DNA of 64,000 bases, from contig CANPVM010000004.1 in assembly GCA_947581805.1 (NCBI GenBank), positions 1 to 64,000 on the forward strand. The letters are read 5' to 3'. Source of the stretch: an uncultured Clostridia bacterium (GTDB taxonomy: Bacteria; Bacillota; Clostridia; TANB77; CAG-508). The translations under genes were made by a program, and so were the position numbers. Positions 28,303 through 38,531 of this stretch are shown here, piece by piece; the first letter of the stretch is position 1, and the number at the start of each line of letters is the position of its first letter. The notes below the pieces were generated by a model. That model did not search any database and had not been told where the DNA came from. It saw nothing but the letters and a program-made list of their open reading frames with translations.

Positions 28303-28599
28303 CTAAACAGGAATCACCTTGATGTACTTAACTTTAAGAAATTCTGCCCAACCTTTAATGTTTCGACCCTCTTTTCCAATGACTATGCCAGCAATAGGCT
28401 TTGGCACTTGCAAAGTAATATACCCATTAGGAACAATCTTATTTTTGTCAAAAATGGCTACGAAATCAATCAAATAACTTCCGTAAGCACAATTATAGAT
28501 TCCAAAGACAACAAAGGAATCATGGTTCATGTCAATTTCATAAAGACATTGTTTAGGAAACATCATGGTGTGGCATACCTTGCAGATTTCTCCTTCCAA
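28303..28599 (-). CDS. Mini KH-domain protein
   Basis: 98 residues. The C-terminus holds IAGIVIGKEGRNIKGWAEFL, a KH-type GxxG nucleic-acid-binding loop (GKEGRNIK), and the N-terminus has CKVC. No other recognisable domain. It may bind RNA. No strong ribosome site is obvious; a start within the first residues is assumed. It lies antisense to and just after the orphan RNA. Confidence 0.55.
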   Translation of the reverse strand: MEGEICKVCHTMMFPKQCLYEIDMNHDSFVVFGIYNCAYGSYLIDFVAIFDKNKIVPNGYITLQVPKPIAGIVIGKEGRNIKGWAEFLKVKYIKVIPV

Positions 28600-28642
28600 C
28601 AGCCTTTTTTAATTCGTATCTAAAATTTCCAAAAAATATTAA

Positions 28643-28672
28643 ATTTTTGTCTCGTCCCTAAAATTTAAAAAT
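28643..28672 (-). repeat. REP-like AGGGACG repeat
   Basis: On the minus strand: AAATTTTAGGGACGAGACAA, the same core as at 22437, 15341 and 38360. Confidence 0.65.
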
Positions 28673-28766
28673 AGGCTAGTTTTTCTTTTCGATTTGTGAT
28701 AATATAAGAAAAGTATAATACATTACCTTATGGAAAAAATAAAATTGGAAAGGAATGATATTAAAA

Positions 28767-29648
28767 ATGGAAAAAGCAAAAGTTTATTTTACAAAGGAGA
28801 TTACAAAGGAAAGTCTCATCAAAATTTATGAAAAAGTAGGAAAAGAATTAACAGGAAAAGTGGCTGTTAAAATATCAACAGGAGAACCAGGAGGACACAA
28901 TTTTTTAAATCCAAATTTAATTAAAGATTTAGTACAAAAATTAAATGGAACAATTGTTGAATGTAATACCGCTTATGCAGGAAGAAGAAATACTACTGAA
29001 GAACATTGGAAAGCCATCAAAGAGCATGGTTTCATGGATATTGCAAATGTTGATATTATGGATGAAGATGGTGATATGCCAATTCCAGTTAGAAATGGTT
29101 TGCATCTAAAAGAAAACTATGTAGGAGCACATCTTGCAAATTATGATTCTATGTTAATGTTATCTCATTTTAAAGGACATGCTATGGGTGGCTTTGGTGG
29201 AGCATTAAAAAATATGTCCATTGGAGTAAGTTCTTCAGGTGGAAAAGCATGGATTCATACTGCAGGAAAAACAAGAAATCCAAATGAATTATGGGCAAAT
29301 TTACCAGAACAAGACCACTTCCTAGAATCTATGGCAGAAGCAGATGAATCTGTTATTGATTATATGAAAGGAAATATTGTATATATCAATGTCATTAACA
29401 ACCTTTCTATCGATTGCGATTGTGATAGTAACCCAGAAGCACCTTGCATGAAAGATATAGGAATTACTGCTTCTTTAGACCCAGTTGCAGTAGACAAAGC
29501 AAGTTTAGATTTAGTTTATAACGCAGAAGATGAAGGAAAACAAAGATTAATTAATAGAATTGAAGAAAAACACGGAATTCGAACAGTAGAACATGCTGAA
29601 GAGCTAGGCATTGGAACAACCAATTATGAATTAATTGAAATACATTAA
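28767..29648 (+). CDS. DUF362 domain protein
   Basis: 293 residues of the DUF362 family, common in anaerobes and often linked to iron-sulfur proteins. The text includes VAVKISTGEPGGHNFLNP, then GHAMGGFGGALKNMSIGV and a Cys-containing stretch DCDCDSNPEAPCMKDIG that could hold a cofactor. No ferredoxin CxxCxxC cluster. ATG at 28767 is preferred, with GGAAAGGA about 12 nt upstream. Biochemical role unknown. Confidence 0.8.
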   Translation: MEKAKVYFTKEITKESLIKIYEKVGKELTGKVAVKISTGEPGGHNFLNPNLIKDLVQKLNGTIVECNTAYAGRRNTTEEHWKAIKEHGFMDIANVDIMDEDGDMPIPVRNGLHLKENYVGAHLANYDSMLMLSHFKGHAMGGFGGALKNMSIGVSSSGGKAWIHTAGKTRNPNELWANLPEQDHFLESMAEADESVIDYMKGNIVYINVINNLSIDCDCDSNPEAPCMKDIGITASLDPVAVDKASLDLVYNAEDEGKQRLINRIEEKHGIRTVEHAEELGIGTTNYELIEIH

Positions 29649-29685
29649 ACAATGAAAAACATTTTTAATTCTATAACATTAAAGC

Positions 29686-29716
29686 AAAGAGTACATTTTA
29701 TAATGTACTCTTTTTT
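29686..29716 (+). terminator. Rho-independent terminator
   Basis: AAAGAGTACATT pairs with AATGTACTCTTT and a T-run follows. Confidence 0.85.
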
Positions 29717-29852
29717 ATATATGTCCTTTATAAAGAAACATCATATATAAGCAATGATAAATACAAAATAAGTATCAAACTATTTACATAAATATAATAC
29801 ATATCATTATTATATTATACTATAATATAAACATCGAAAGGATGGAATTTTT

Positions 29853-30959
29853 ATGGAACAAAAAAGGGACTATAGAATGGACTTATTAAGAATAGTAGCT
29901 TGTTTTATGGTTATTGTAATTCATGTTTCTTCTTATAATTTTACAATTTTGCCAGTGAAATCAATGTCATGGCAAATACATAATATATATGATAGTATGG
30001 TAAGAGCGGCAGTACCAATATTTATTATGATAAGTGGAGCATTTCTTCTAAATAAAGATATTTCAATAAAAGATATTTTAAAAAAATATGTTTTTAAAAT
30101 GCTAGTCATATATATTATTTGGAGTTTTATTTATGCATTATATAATTTTTACATGCAATATAAATGCATTAATAGTATGCATGATATAGTAATCATTATA
30201 AAATACACAATTGGAAGTGCTTTTCACTTATGGTATCTACCAATGTTATGTTTTTTGTATTTAATTACACCGTTTTTAAGAAAAATAACAAAAGATAAAG
30301 ATGAAAAATTATTATATTATGGATTAGTAATTTTTATTGCTTTAGCAATATTACAAACACTAGCAAAAATGAGTTTTTTACCAAAATATCATATTTTAGT
30401 ACAAATCATCAATAAATTTCAAAGTGGTTTCTTTTTACAGTTTTATAGTTACTATATTTTAGGTTTTTATTTATATCATAGTGACAAAATGAAACAAAAA
30501 AGATTCTATTATTATGTTCTTGCTATTGCAGGAGTAGTGGCTTGTATATTATGCAACTCTTATATTTCTATTAAAGCTGAAAAAGCTAGTGATGTATTTT
30601 ATGATGGTTTTGTAATCTTTACAGTACTAGAAGCAATAGGATTATTTTTATTTTTTAAATATAGTAAATGTATTGGGTGGATTGCAGATAAATGTTATAA
30701 CATAATAAAAATCATGGCACCATGTACTTTAGGTATTTATTTAGTTCACATACTAGTATTAAACTATACATCTTTTATTATAAGCAAATATAATAAATTA
30801 ATTTCAATACCAATGTGCTGTATTGTAACTTTTTTAATTTCATTTGTTATTATATTTATATTACAAAAAATAAAAAAGATTTTTAATGATATAATAAAGA
30901 GAATGAAAAAGAATACTTATAGCATAAACAAAAAAATTACGAAAGATATAAAAAAATAA
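29853..30959 (+). CDS. Acyltransferase family 3 membrane protein
   Basis: 368 residues with about ten membrane helices. The N-terminus YRMDLLRIVACFMVIVIHVS has the conserved Arg and His of acyltransferase-3 enzymes (OafA-like), which O-acylate cell-surface polysaccharide or peptidoglycan. GAAAGGAT lies upstream of the ATG. Strongly AT-rich, with a basic C-terminal tail. The acceptor is unknown. Confidence 0.85.
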   Translation: MEQKRDYRMDLLRIVACFMVIVIHVSSYNFTILPVKSMSWQIHNIYDSMVRAAVPIFIMISGAFLLNKDISIKDILKKYVFKMLVIYIIWSFIYALYNFYMQYKCINSMHDIVIIIKYTIGSAFHLWYLPMLCFLYLITPFLRKITKDKDEKLLYYGLVIFIALAILQTLAKMSFLPKYHILVQIINKFQSGFFLQFYSYYILGFYLYHSDKMKQKRFYYYVLAIAGVVACILCNSYISIKAEKASDVFYDGFVIFTVLEAIGLFLFFKYSKCIGWIADKCYNIIKIMAPCTLGIYLVHILVLNYTSFIISKYNKLISIPMCCIVTFLISFVIIFILQKIKKIFNDIIKRMKKNTYSINKKITKDIKK

Positions 30960-31060
30960 TTGCTAAAAATATACAATAGTGTTATACTACGAATAAGGAA
31001 AAAATGTGCATTGCATAATTCATAGCAATGACAGTAAAATACGAAGGAGGAAATAAAAAA

Positions 31061-32215
31061 ATGGCAGTTAAATTTGTATTAAATGAAACATCTTATTTTG
31101 GAAAAGGAGCAAGAGAAGAGCTTCCAGCAGAAATTCAAAAAAGAGGATTTACAAAAGTATTTTTAGTAAGTGATGAGGCACTTGTAGAAGCAGGGGTAAC
31201 CGCAAAAGTAGAGGAAATTTTAAAAAAGGCAAAAATCAAATATAAGTTATATTCTAGCATAAAGCCAAATCCAACCATAAAGAATGTAACAGATGGTGTA
31301 AAAGCTTGTAAATTATCAAAAGCAGATGTTATAGTTGCTGTAGGTGGTGGTTCTAGCATCGACACTGCAAAAGGAATTTCAATTGTTATGACAAATCCAG
31401 ATAGAGCAGACATAAAATCTTTAAATGGTGCATCAAATACAGTAAATAAAGGAATGCCAGTTATTGCACTTCCTACAACAGCAGGAACTGCAGCAGAAGT
31501 AACCATTAACTATGTAATTACCGACGAAGATGCAAAAATAAAAATGGTGTGCGTAGACCCAAATGATATTCCAATTCTATCTATAGTTGACTCTGAACTT
31601 ATGGCTTCTATGCCAAAGAGTTTAGCAGCAGCAACAGGAATGGATGCTTTAACACATGCCGTAGAAGGTTATATCACCAAAGCTCATAACGAAATGTCTG
31701 ATATGTTCCATATGAAAGCTATCCAAATGATATTCAAATATTTACCAGCAGCTGTCAACGAGAAAAATGAAGAGGCTATTGAAATGATGGGAATGGCACA
31801 ATATATTGCAGGAATGGGCTTTTCAAATGTAGGACTTGGAATAGTACACTCTATGGCACATCAATTAGGAGCCGTATATGATACACCACACGGAATTGCC
31901 AATGCAATGCTTCTTCCAACGGTTATGAGATTTAACGGAGAAGTATGTGCAAATAGATTTAGAGAAATTTTAGTAAACATTGGAAGACCAGATGCTGCAC
32001 ACTTAAATGACCAAGATGTTATTAATACTTTTGTATGGATGATATCAGAACTTAGCAAAGCAGTAGGAATTACACAAACAATCAAAGATTACGGAGTAAA
32101 AGAAGAAGATTTAGAAATGCTTGCAGAAAAAGCAATGAATGACCCATGCAAACCAGGAAACCCAAGAGATGTAAGCAAAGAAGATTTTATTGAATTATAT
32201 CGAAGAGCAATGTAA
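31061..32215 (+). CDS. Iron-containing alcohol dehydrogenase (FucO-like)
   Basis: 384 residues, group III dehydrogenase. NAD site VGGGSSIDTAKG, LPTTAGTAAEVT, metal ligands in MDALTHAVEGY and HSMAHQLGAVYDTPHG. It probably interconverts lactaldehyde and 1,2-propanediol, or another aldehyde/alcohol pair, in the cytosol. ATG at 31061 follows GAAGGAGG by 9 nt; an in-frame ATG at 31028 has no such site. A post-stop repeat follows. Confidence 0.9.
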   Translation: MAVKFVLNETSYFGKGAREELPAEIQKRGFTKVFLVSDEALVEAGVTAKVEEILKKAKIKYKLYSSIKPNPTIKNVTDGVKACKLSKADVIVAVGGGSSIDTAKGISIVMTNPDRADIKSLNGASNTVNKGMPVIALPTTAGTAAEVTINYVITDEDAKIKMVCVDPNDIPILSIVDSELMASMPKSLAAATGMDALTHAVEGYITKAHNEMSDMFHMKAIQMIFKYLPAAVNEKNEEAIEMMGMAQYIAGMGFSNVGLGIVHSMAHQLGAVYDTPHGIANAMLLPTVMRFNGEVCANRFREILVNIGRPDAAHLNDQDVINTFVWMISELSKAVGITQTIKDYGVKEEDLEMLAEKAMNDPCKPGNPRDVSKEDFIELYRRAM

Positions 32216-32221
32216 AACAAG

Positions 32222-32273
32222 AGGGACGCCCCTTTTCGTTCCAAAATGGAACGCTAGGGACACCCCTTCTTTT
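32222..32273 (+). repeat. Post-stop GGGACGCCCC repeat, copy 2
   Basis: Same structure as at 5694 and 37736: GGGACGCCCCTTTT, hairpin CGTTCCAAAATGGAACG, GGGACACCCCTTCT and a T-run. Confidence 0.8.
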
Positions 32274-32398
32274 TTTATATAATTAATAGCGCTTTTTTAT
32301 GGAAAGTAAGAAATAATAAATTCTTAAAATTTTATGAAATTATATAGCAAAATCAAAACTTATGGTATAATGCAAACAGAAAAAAGGGGGATAAAGCA

Positions 32399-34594
32399 AT
32401 GTTAAATTTAAAAAATGTATCCAAATTTTATTACAATAAGGGCATCATTGCGACCGGTTTTACCAAGGTAAATTTAGAACTAAAATTAGGAGAATTTGTT
32501 GTTATTACAGGAGAATCGGGTAGTGGAAAAAGTACACTTCTTAATGTAATTTCTGGTTTAGATAGTTATGAAGAAGGGGAAATGTATATTAATGGGGAAG
32601 AAACCAGCCACTATACAGAAAAAGAATTTGAAGACTACCGAAGAAAATACATTGCCAATATCTTTCAAAGCTTTAATTTAATTAATAGTTATACTGTTTA
32701 CCAAAATGTAGAACTAGTTTTATTGTTAAATGGTTACAAAAAAAGACAAGTAAAACAAAAAGTATTAGACATGATAGAAAAAGTAGGTCTAACCAAATTT
32801 AAAAACACCAAAGTTTCCAAATTATCTGGTGGACAAAAACAAAGAGTAGCCATTGCCAGAGCCATGGTAAAAGATACACCTATTATTGTAGCCGATGAGC
32901 CAACTGGTAACTTAGATACAGAATCGGCAAAAGATGTAATTGAAATCTTAAAAAAAGTTGCCAAAGATAAATTAGTTATTGTGGTTACACACAATATTGA
33001 ACAAGTGGAAGAATACGCTACTAGAATTATTAAAATGCATGATGGAAGAATAATAGAAAACACACAAAAAAAAGAAATAAAAGAAGAAAAAAGGCTAGTT
33101 GAGAGTGAATATCATAAAATTACCATTTTCAACAAATGGAGATTAGGTATTCGTAATACCTTTAATATAGTAACAAAATTCTTGCTATTATTTGCTGTCT
33201 TTTTCTTTGTTACTGCTGCTCTTTTAGCAGAATATGCAGGCTTTGCTCTATCGGAAGAGGAAAACAATACAAGTTATGGTAGTGCAGGTTTTTCCGACTT
33301 ATCTGAAAATAGAATTATTATAAAAAAGGAAGACAAGACAGCTTTTACACAGGAAGATTACCAAAAAATCAAAGCACTTTCTAATACAGATTATATTGTA
33401 GAAGATGATTTATTTATTGATAATAGCATCTCATTTTATAGAAACGATATTAGTTTTTACGGAAATATGAGAAATATAGAAAATTTTAAAGGAACTGTCG
33501 ATTTAGGAAGAATGCCACAAGAAGAAAATGAAATTGTAATAAAAGCTAATAAAGACCATTATTCTATTTCTCATAATACAGAAGAAGTATTAAACAAAAC
33601 TTATACATTACGAAGTGATAATCAACAAAATAAAGAAGTGAAAGTTATTATTGTAGGAATTCAATATAAAGAAAATGACTACGATTATCAATTTGAATTT
33701 TATTTATCTACTCCTATGATGGAAAAATTAAGAAGTATGGTAAATAAAAATTATAGTGACATAACAGTATTTTTAAATAACAAGTATGCCTATTATACTG
33801 TTTTACCAAGTGAAAAAGTAGAGAAAGGCAAAGCCATTGTAAGTGATGATTTAAAATATGAATTTTCCGATGGTAGAGTGAGAAATAAGCCAATTGTAGT
33901 TACGGTTAGTAACATTTATTACAAAGAAGAATTAAATTTAACAGTAGGAAGTACCTATACAAAATCAAATTATACTAGAGTAACTGGCTATGAAAATTAT
34001 AATCCTTACCAATTACCTATTTTTATTAACCAAGAAGAATATGATGCTATTTTTGATAAACCATCTTATCAATCTAGTGTGTATATTAAAGATGCTGAAG
34101 AAATTGACCAAACCATGCAAGAACTAGAAACATTAGGAATGAAACCAAAAAAAGCAATGGACTTCCGTGTCGATTATAATGCAAGCTATAAGCAAGTGAT
34201 GAAAATTATTAAATTAGTAGTTACCGTAGTTCTTATTGTAGTACTATTCTTCATTTCTTACTTCATTATTCGCATTATATTAAAATCAAGAAACATTTAC
34301 TATACTACTTTAAGAATGTTAGGAGCAACCTTTAAAAGCGTCAAACGAATTTTAGACATTGAACTATTTATTAATTCTACTTTGGCTTATATGGCGGTAT
34401 ATGGGTTAATTTATCTAATTAATAAGAATATTATAGCTTTTGAATATGGAGCAAAGCTAGCACATTATTTAACTTTCCGAGAATATGCCATTATGTATGT
34501 GATTTTAATTGTAATGTCACAATTAATTGCCAGAAGATTCTCTAAAAAGTTATTTAAAAACACAGCCATCAATACTTATAACGAGGAGGTGTAA
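32399..34594 (+). CDS. ABC transporter, ATPase fused to FtsX permease (A)
   Basis: 731 residues: ATPase (1-230; Walker A GESGSGKST, signature LSGGQKQR, Walker B IIVADEPTGNLD), one helix (about 258-280), an extracytoplasmic domain of about 330 residues and three C-terminal helices. AAAGGGGG lies before the ATG. It ends 3 bp before the next gene, which has the same layout, so the two probably form a heterodimer that moves or senses a surface peptide or lipoprotein. Confidence 0.88.
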   Translation: MLNLKNVSKFYYNKGIIATGFTKVNLELKLGEFVVITGESGSGKSTLLNVISGLDSYEEGEMYINGEETSHYTEKEFEDYRRKYIANIFQSFNLINSYTVYQNVELVLLLNGYKKRQVKQKVLDMIEKVGLTKFKNTKVSKLSGGQKQRVAIARAMVKDTPIIVADEPTGNLDTESAKDVIEILKKVAKDKLVIVVTHNIEQVEEYATRIIKMHDGRIIENTQKKEIKEEKRLVESEYHKITIFNKWRLGIRNTFNIVTKFLLLFAVFFFVTAALLAEYAGFALSEEENNTSYGSAGFSDLSENRIIIKKEDKTAFTQEDYQKIKALSNTDYIVEDDLFIDNSISFYRNDISFYGNMRNIENFKGTVDLGRMPQEENEIVIKANKDHYSISHNTEEVLNKTYTLRSDNQQNKEVKVIIVGIQYKENDYDYQFEFYLSTPMMEKLRSMVNKNYSDITVFLNNKYAYYTVLPSEKVEKGKAIVSDDLKYEFSDGRVRNKPIVVTVSNIYYKEELNLTVGSTYTKSNYTRVTGYENYNPYQLPIFINQEEYDAIFDKPSYQSSVYIKDAEEIDQTMQELETLGMKPKKAMDFRVDYNASYKQVMKIIKLVVTVVLIVVLFFISYFIIRIILKSRNIYYTTLRMLGATFKSVKRILDIELFINSTLAYMAVYGLIYLINKNIIAFEYGAKLAHYLTFREYAIMYVILIVMSQLIARRFSKKLFKNTAINTYNEEV

Positions 34595-34597
34595 AAC

Positions 34598-37079
34598 ATG
34601 ATAACATTAGAAAAAGTCAATAAATATTTCAATAGAAGAAAAAGAAATCAAATTCATATTATCAACAACACCTCATTACAATTTGAAGATACAGGTCTTG
34701 TAGCAATTTTAGGAGCATCGGGTTCTCGGAAAAACTACTTTATTAAATGCTATTGGTGGGCTAGATAAAGTAAACAAAGGAAAAATTTATATTAATGGAA
34801 AGAAAATTACAAAAAGAAGAAGTTATACGGTAGATAAAATTAGAAACTTAAATATTGGTTATATCTTCCAAGATTATAAATTAATTGATAATCTAAGTGT
34901 TTATGAAAATGTAGCTATGGCGCTAAGAATGATAGGCATTAAGGAGAAAAAAGAAGTAGAAAAAAGAGTAAATTATGTATTAGAAAGTGTGAATATGTAT
35001 CGTTATCGCAATAGACCTGCTAGAATGCTATCTGGTGGAGAAAGACAAAGAGTAGCAATTGCCAGAGCCTTAGTAAAAAATCCAAGCATTGTTATTGCCG
35101 ATGAGCCAACAGGAAATTTAGACAGCAAAAATTCATTAGAAATTATGAATATTATTAAAGCTATTTCCAAAGATAAACTTGTTATTGTGGTAACGCATGA
35201 AGTAGAACTCGCAACTTTTTATGCTTCTCGTATTATTGAAATTGAAGATGGAAAAATTGTAAAAGACTATGTAAATGAAACAAAAGATGATTTAGATTAT
35301 CGTTTAGACCATAAAATTTATTTAAAAGACTTTGAATATCAAGACAAAATAGAAAATGCTCATGTCAATTTAAATATTTATAGTGATAAACAAGAAAAAT
35401 TAGACATCAAATTAATGATGAAAAATGGCAATATTTATATACAGGCAGAACAAGCAAAAGTAGAAGTAGTAGATGAAAACTCAGCCGTAGAATTAATTGA
35501 TGACCATTACAAAAAAATAGATAAAAGCATTTATCAAGAATATGAATATAATTTAGATAAAGTCATCGACCAAAAAATGAAACCAAGATACAGTTCTATT
35601 TATGGAATAGCGAAATCTATTTTATATGGTTTTCGTAAATTATCGAGTTACTCTGTATTAAAGAAAATACTATTAGCCGGATTTTTTGCTTCTAGCATGT
35701 TTATTGTGTATGCAATTAGTAATATAGCAGGAAGTATGCATATAGAAGATACCGATTTTATTACTAAAAATAAAAATTATCTACAAGTAGATTCTGTAAA
35801 AACAAGTGTAGAAAACTTTTTGGAATATGAAAAATTAGATAGTATAAATTACATTTTACCAGGAGATAGTAATGTAAGCTTTAAAATAAAATTTGACGAT
35901 TATTATCAAACTTCTCGCTTTACCTTAGAACTTTCAGGTTCACTTACAAGTCTGGAAGCCATTACAAAAGAAGAACTATGTCAAGGAAGAATGCCAGAAA
36001 ATGAATATGAAATTGTAGCAGATATTATGACAATTAATAATATGATTAATAGCGATTATGGTATGGCAAAATTTATGGGAATCAAAGATGCAACAGAACT
36101 CTTAAATAAAAAAGTATCGGTGGATAATATGAAAGACTTTACCATTGTAGGAATGGTAGATAAACAAAGTCCATCTATTTATGCCAATAAATCCATTTTC
36201 TTCAACTTATTAAATAATGCAAAAGAAAGTGAAATGCATGGAGTTTATATTTCTAATATAGGGGTTTCAACGGTAGTAGATACAATACAAGAAGAACAAA
36301 CACAGAAGCAAGTAATGGACTATAACTTATATTTAGACGATATTACCTTAACAAAGGGAAGAATGCCAGAAAACGATTATGAAGTTATTATCAACAAATC
36401 AAACCAATATAGTCATAAATTAAATACTACTTTACCAACCAAAGTAAATGGAAAAGAACTAAAAGTAGTAGGTTATTATGATAGTAAAACAAACAAACAA
36501 GACTATCTTGTAAACAGCAATACGGTAAAATATAGTGTGATAGAAAGCAAAGAAGGTGGACTTATGATTTACCCAAAAGAAGAAAGTGAAGTCATTCGTA
36601 AGTTCCAAGAAGAATATAACTTAAATATTTTCAATCGTTATGAAAAAGATAAACAAATGTATTTACAAAAACAAAAAGAAGGTATAATAAGTAGTATTAT
36701 TTTTGCAGGAATTATTCTAGGCATTTCATTAATTGAAATCTATTTAATGATTCGTTCTTCCTTCTTATCAAGAATTAAGGAAATAGGTGTATTAAGAGCA
36801 ATAGGTGTTAAAAAATTAGATATTTACCGTATGTTCTTAGGAGAAATCTTAGCTATCACAACTGTTGCTAGTATGCCGGGCATCATTTTCATGACGTATA
36901 TTTTAAAGACAATATCGCAGGTACCTTATGTAGGCAGAATGTATATGATTAATGTTACAACGGTAGGAATTGCTATTATACTTGTATACTTATTTAATAG
37001 TTTGGTAGGTTTAATGCCACTATTTAAAGTACTTCGCAAAACGCCAGCAAAAATTTTAGCAAGACAAGATGTAGAATAG
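34598..37079 (+). CDS. ABC transporter, ATPase fused to FtsX permease (B), +1 recoding in Walker A
   Basis: 826 residues if the C at 34727 is skipped (43 codons, then the frame from 34728). Recoding yields Walker A GASGSGKTT; without it the zero frame reads GASGSR-KNY and no ATPase exists. Further on: signature LSGGERQR, Walker B IVIADEPTGNLD, a membrane helix (about 250-275), a long extracytoplasmic domain and C-terminal FtsX helices (GVLRAIGVKKLDIYRM). AGGAGGTG precedes the ATG at 34598 and the start is coupled to gene A. The long intact remainder shows no other damage, which argues against a decaying pseudogene. Confidence 0.88.
34727..34730 (+). other. CGGA recoding site 4 (Walker A)
   Basis: GGT TCT CGG AAA in the zero frame; GGT TCT (C)GGA AAA ACT ACT restores GSGKTT. 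The recoded Gly directly precedes the invariant P-loop Lys. Confidence 0.9.
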
Positions 37080-37160
37080 AACAAGTTATAAAATAATAGT
37101 TGCTCTTTTTTTTCTTTTATGATACTATTTGAATAACGAAAGAAAAGGAGGAAGTAAAAA

Positions 37161-37730
37161 ATGAAAAAAGATTTAGGAGTAAAACCATATTTATTCCCAA
37201 TGCCAACACTTATGATTGCAACTTATGGGGATAATGATAAAGTAGATGTTATGATGATGGCTTGGGGTGGAATGTGTGATAGTAATATGGTAGCATTAAA
37301 TATTCATGAAAACCATCGAACTACAAAAAATATAAAGAAAAGAGGAGCTTTCACAATTAGTGTAGCAGATGTAGAGCATTTAGCAGAATCAGATTATTTT
37401 GGAATGGTTTCAGGAGATAGAGTAGAAGATAAATTCGAAAAAACAAATATGCATGCTATAAAAAGTGATAAAGTAGATGCACCAATTATTGAAGAATATC
37501 CTATTACCTTAGAATGTAAGGTGGCATCATACGAAGATACTATGCATGGATTTCGTGTAATTGGAGAAGTTGTAAATGTAGTAGCAGATGAAAAAGTATT
37601 AACAGAAGATGGAAAAGTAGACCCAACTAAATTAAATGCTTTTGTATTTGACCAATTCCAAAATGGTTATTATAAAATTGGCGAAAAAGTAGGAACAGCA
37701 TGGCAAAGCGGTAAAAAATTTATGAAATAG
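37161..37730 (+). CDS. Flavin reductase-like FMN-binding protein
   Basis: 189 residues, split-barrel flavin reductase/flavoredoxin family. DVMMMAWGGMCDSNMVAL, then NIHENHRTTKNIKKRGAFT and DYFGMVSGDRV fit the FMN site. It probably passes electrons from NAD(P)H or ferredoxin to flavin. AAAGGAGGAAG precedes the ATG. Monocistronic; a post-stop repeat follows. Confidence 0.85.
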   Translation: MKKDLGVKPYLFPMPTLMIATYGDNDKVDVMMMAWGGMCDSNMVALNIHENHRTTKNIKKRGAFTISVADVEHLAESDYFGMVSGDRVEDKFEKTNMHAIKSDKVDAPIIEEYPITLECKVASYEDTMHGFRVIGEVVNVVADEKVLTEDGKVDPTKLNAFVFDQFQNGYYKIGEKVGTAWQSGKKFMK

Positions 37731-37735
37731 AACAG

Positions 37736-37790
37736 GAGGGACGCCCCTTTTCGTTCCAAAATGGAACGGTGGGGACACCCCTTCTTTTTT
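37736..37790 (+). repeat. Post-stop GGGACGCCCC repeat, copy 3
   Basis: Begins five bases after the stop codon. Same half-units and inner hairpin as copies 1 and 2, ending in CTTCTTTTTT. Confidence 0.8.
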
Positions 37791-37890
37791 GTTATAGAAA
37801 ATATATACAAAGGAAAGAATGGAACACATCCAAGTCTTTCCTTGTTCTATTTTTAAAGGAGTGTAATACAATAAAATAGAGGTGAAATAC

Positions 37891-38349
37891 ATGAATAAAA
37901 TATGGACTTATATTAAGTCAATCCTAGTTCCAGTAATAATAGGGGGAATCGTAGGTTTTATTATTTCTGGCTCAATGGACTATACTTCTTTACAGAAGCC
38001 ATTTTTAGCGCCACCAGCTATTCTATTTCCAATTGTATGGACAATTCTTTATATTTTAATGGGTGTTTCTTATGGAAGACTAAAAGTAAAAGGGCTTACC
38101 GATGATAAAATTAACTTTATTTACTATATGCAACTTGCTATTAACGCTTTGTGGTCTATTTTCTTCTTTACCTTAAAATGGAGATTATTTTCATTTTTCT
38201 GGATTTTAATTTTAATTGTATTTGTTATTTGGATGATAATAGAATTCTATAAAAAAGATAAAATATCAGGTTTATTACAAATTCTTTATTTACTATGGAT
38301 ACTATTTGCATCTTATTTAAATTTATCTTTTTATCTTTTGAATAGATAA
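37891..38349 (+). CDS. TspO/MBR family protein
   Basis: 152 residues, five membrane helices. PPAILFPIVWTILYILMGVS, LAINALWSIFFF and SYLNLSFYLLN are hallmarks of TspO, which binds tetrapyrroles or related ligands. ATG at 37891 is 8 nt after AGAGG. The upstream region 37803-37846 has the hairpin GGAAAGA/TCTTTCC followed by a T-run, possibly an attenuator. Confidence 0.88.
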   Translation: MNKIWTYIKSILVPVIIGGIVGFIISGSMDYTSLQKPFLAPPAILFPIVWTILYILMGVSYGRLKVKGLTDDKINFIYYMQLAINALWSIFFFTLKWRLFSFFWILILIVFVIWMIIEFYKKDKISGLLQILYLLWILFASYLNLSFYLLNR

Positions 38350-38359
38350 TTCATATTAT

Positions 38360-38397
38360 AGGGACGGAGCAAAAAATATAAAATTCTGTGGATAACT
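38360..38397 (+). repeat. REP-like repeat (AGGGACGGAGC type)
   Basis: Close match over about 38 bp to 15341-15381, again directly after a gene. Confidence 0.75.
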
Positions 38398-38402
38398 AAA
38401 AG

Positions 38403-38463
38403 GTGAGCTTTAGATTTTCTTTAAATTTGCATTTAATAGAAATTCTAAGGCTTATTTTTTATT
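38403..38463 (+). terminator. Long-loop terminator after tspO
   Basis: GAGCTTTAGATTTTC pairs with GAAATTCTAAGGCTT with one mismatch and wobbles, then ATTTTTTATTT. Confidence 0.55.
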
Positions 38464-38531
38464 TGCCAATTAGTTGTAATAAAAAGTAAGATATGATAGA
38501 ATGACAAAAAATGAAGATTGCAGGAGAAAAG

